The notes under the pieces: model-generated
The model's input: the letters and a program-made list of their open reading frames with translations, nothing else
What the model was told of the DNA's origin: nothing
Databases searched by the model: none
Made by a program: the position numbers and the translations under genes
Part shown: in pieces, positions 5,686-6,182 of the stretch
Layout: each line of letters opens with the position of its first letter
Numbering within the stretch: the first letter of the stretch is position 1
Source of the DNA: Cyclobacteriaceae bacterium
GTDB lineage: Bacteria; Bacteroidota; Bacteroidia; Cytophagales; Cyclobacteriaceae
Reading direction: 5' to 3'
NCBI GenBank assembly: GCA_030589835.1
Contig: JAUUZS010000273.1
Location: forward strand, 1-6,182
DNA length: 6,182 bases

Positions 5686-6182
5686 ATGGGTCCTTTGGTT
5701 CCTTTAATAATTAGTGATGAATTTGATTTAATAATTGCCTTAATTCTTGGCTTTGGCTTTGGCTTCATTTTGGAGCAGGCAGGATTTTCAACTTCTAAAA
5801 AACTGGTCGGATTGTTTTACGGTCGTGATTTTGTGGTGCTAAAAGTATTTTTTACTGCTGGAATCACCGCCATGCTTTGTGTATTGCTATTTAGCCATTT
5901 TGGTTTATTGGATATCAGCCTCATTTATGTCAACCCAACATTTTTAAAGTCCGCCATCATCGGAGGATTAATTATGGGCGTTGGTTTTATCATAGGAGGA
6001 TTTTGCCCGGGAACTAGCTTGTGCGCCACAGCTATTGGCAAGTTAGACGGCATTACCTTTGTTTTAGGGTCTTTTCTTGGGATATACTTTTTTATGGAAA
6101 TTTATCCATTAATAACCGACATGTATTTTGCCGGAGCTTTAGGAGCAGTTACGATGAATGATATGCTTGGCATATCACAAAC
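5686..6182 (+). CDS. YeeE/YedE family sulfur-transport protein, second half-size subunit (3' end outside window)
   Basis: The frame from the ATG at 5686 stays open to the right edge (165 codons seen) and begins MGPLVPLIISDEFD. It shows GFGFGFILEQAGFSTSKKL (22-40), then FYGRDFVVLKVFFTAG (44-59) and YVNPTFLK (81-88). These are followed by GVGFIIGGFCPGTSLCATA (98-116), with Cys107 and Cys113, and by KLDG. This is the pattern of the second half of YeeE/YedE proteins, complementing the first half just upstream. At least four membrane helices are visible. The last visible residues (MNDMLGIS) resemble the point where family members enter a further helix, so the gene probably runs on a little; in some members a rhodanese domain or gene follows. 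Together with its neighbour it likely forms a thiosulfate or sulfur transporter that feeds or drains the sulfur-redox enzymes of the locus. Confidence 0.82.
   Translation, partial: MGPLVPLIISDEFDLIIALILGFGFGFILEQAGFSTSKKLVGLFYGRDFVVLKVFFTAGITAMLCVLLFSHFGLLDISLIYVNPTFLKSAIIGGLIMGVGFIIGGFCPGTSLCATAIGKLDGITFVLGSFLGIYFFMEIYPLITDMYFAGALGAVTMNDMLGISQ

Noticed and set aside
5749..5766. Tandem hexamer GGCTTT-GGCTTT-GGCTTC, considered as a slippage or phase-variation tract
   Set aside because: It encodes the glycine-phenylalanine helix motif normal for YeeE/YedE proteins, is short, and is in frame, so slippage would not switch the gene off.
1..6182. CRISPR arrays, tRNA or rRNA genes, insertion sequences, attachment sites
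   Set aside because: No regular repeats, cloverleaf-like RNA sequence, transposase or flanking duplications were seen.

Overview
This 6.2 kb window is a compact respiratory sulfur-compound locus. It most likely comes from a member of the Bacteroidota, possibly a Cytophagales-like marine or sediment lineage. The reasons are AT-rich DNA, start codons mostly lacking Shine-Dalgarno sequences, a TAnnTTTG-type -7 promoter element, and the family make-up of the proteins. No 16S or other taxonomic marker is present, so the assignment is an inference.

Layout: on the minus strand, from 2359 leftwards, lies a Tat-exported, cysteine-ligated molybdopterin oxidoreductase of the PsrA/PhsA type. It overlaps by four bases the start of a 4Fe-4S electron-transfer subunit (PsrB/PhsB/NrfC type) that runs off the left edge. 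A 406-bp non-coding divergent region (2360-2765) holds one perfect and two degenerate CRP/FNR-family-like palindromes, two further unrelated inverted repeats, and a good Bacteroidota-type promoter for the plus strand. On the plus strand follow an octaheme c-type cytochrome of the tetrathionate reductase (OTR) family with a predicted membrane segment at each end, a four-helix diheme b-type cytochrome, and two half-size YeeE/YedE sulfur-transport proteins, the second cut by the right edge. A 42-nt imperfect hairpin separates the octaheme gene from the cytochrome b gene. The other plus-strand gaps are 15-21 bp.

Proposed working model (inference): the cytochrome b takes electrons from the quinol pool and passes them to the anchored octaheme cytochrome, which reduces a sulfur oxyanion such as tetrathionate, or possibly nitrite or hydroxylamine, in the periplasm. 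The divergent molybdoenzyme acts on a linked sulfur species (thiosulfate, polysulfide, tetrathionate or sulfite). The YeeE/YedE pair moves thiosulfate or another reduced sulfur species across the inner membrane. Both arms probably share control by a Crp/Fnr-type activator bound in the divergent region. The most notable points are the doubly anchored OTR-like protein paired with its own cytochrome b, its divergent pairing with a molybdoenzyme, and an activator-type site placed at about -41 relative to a predicted promoter.
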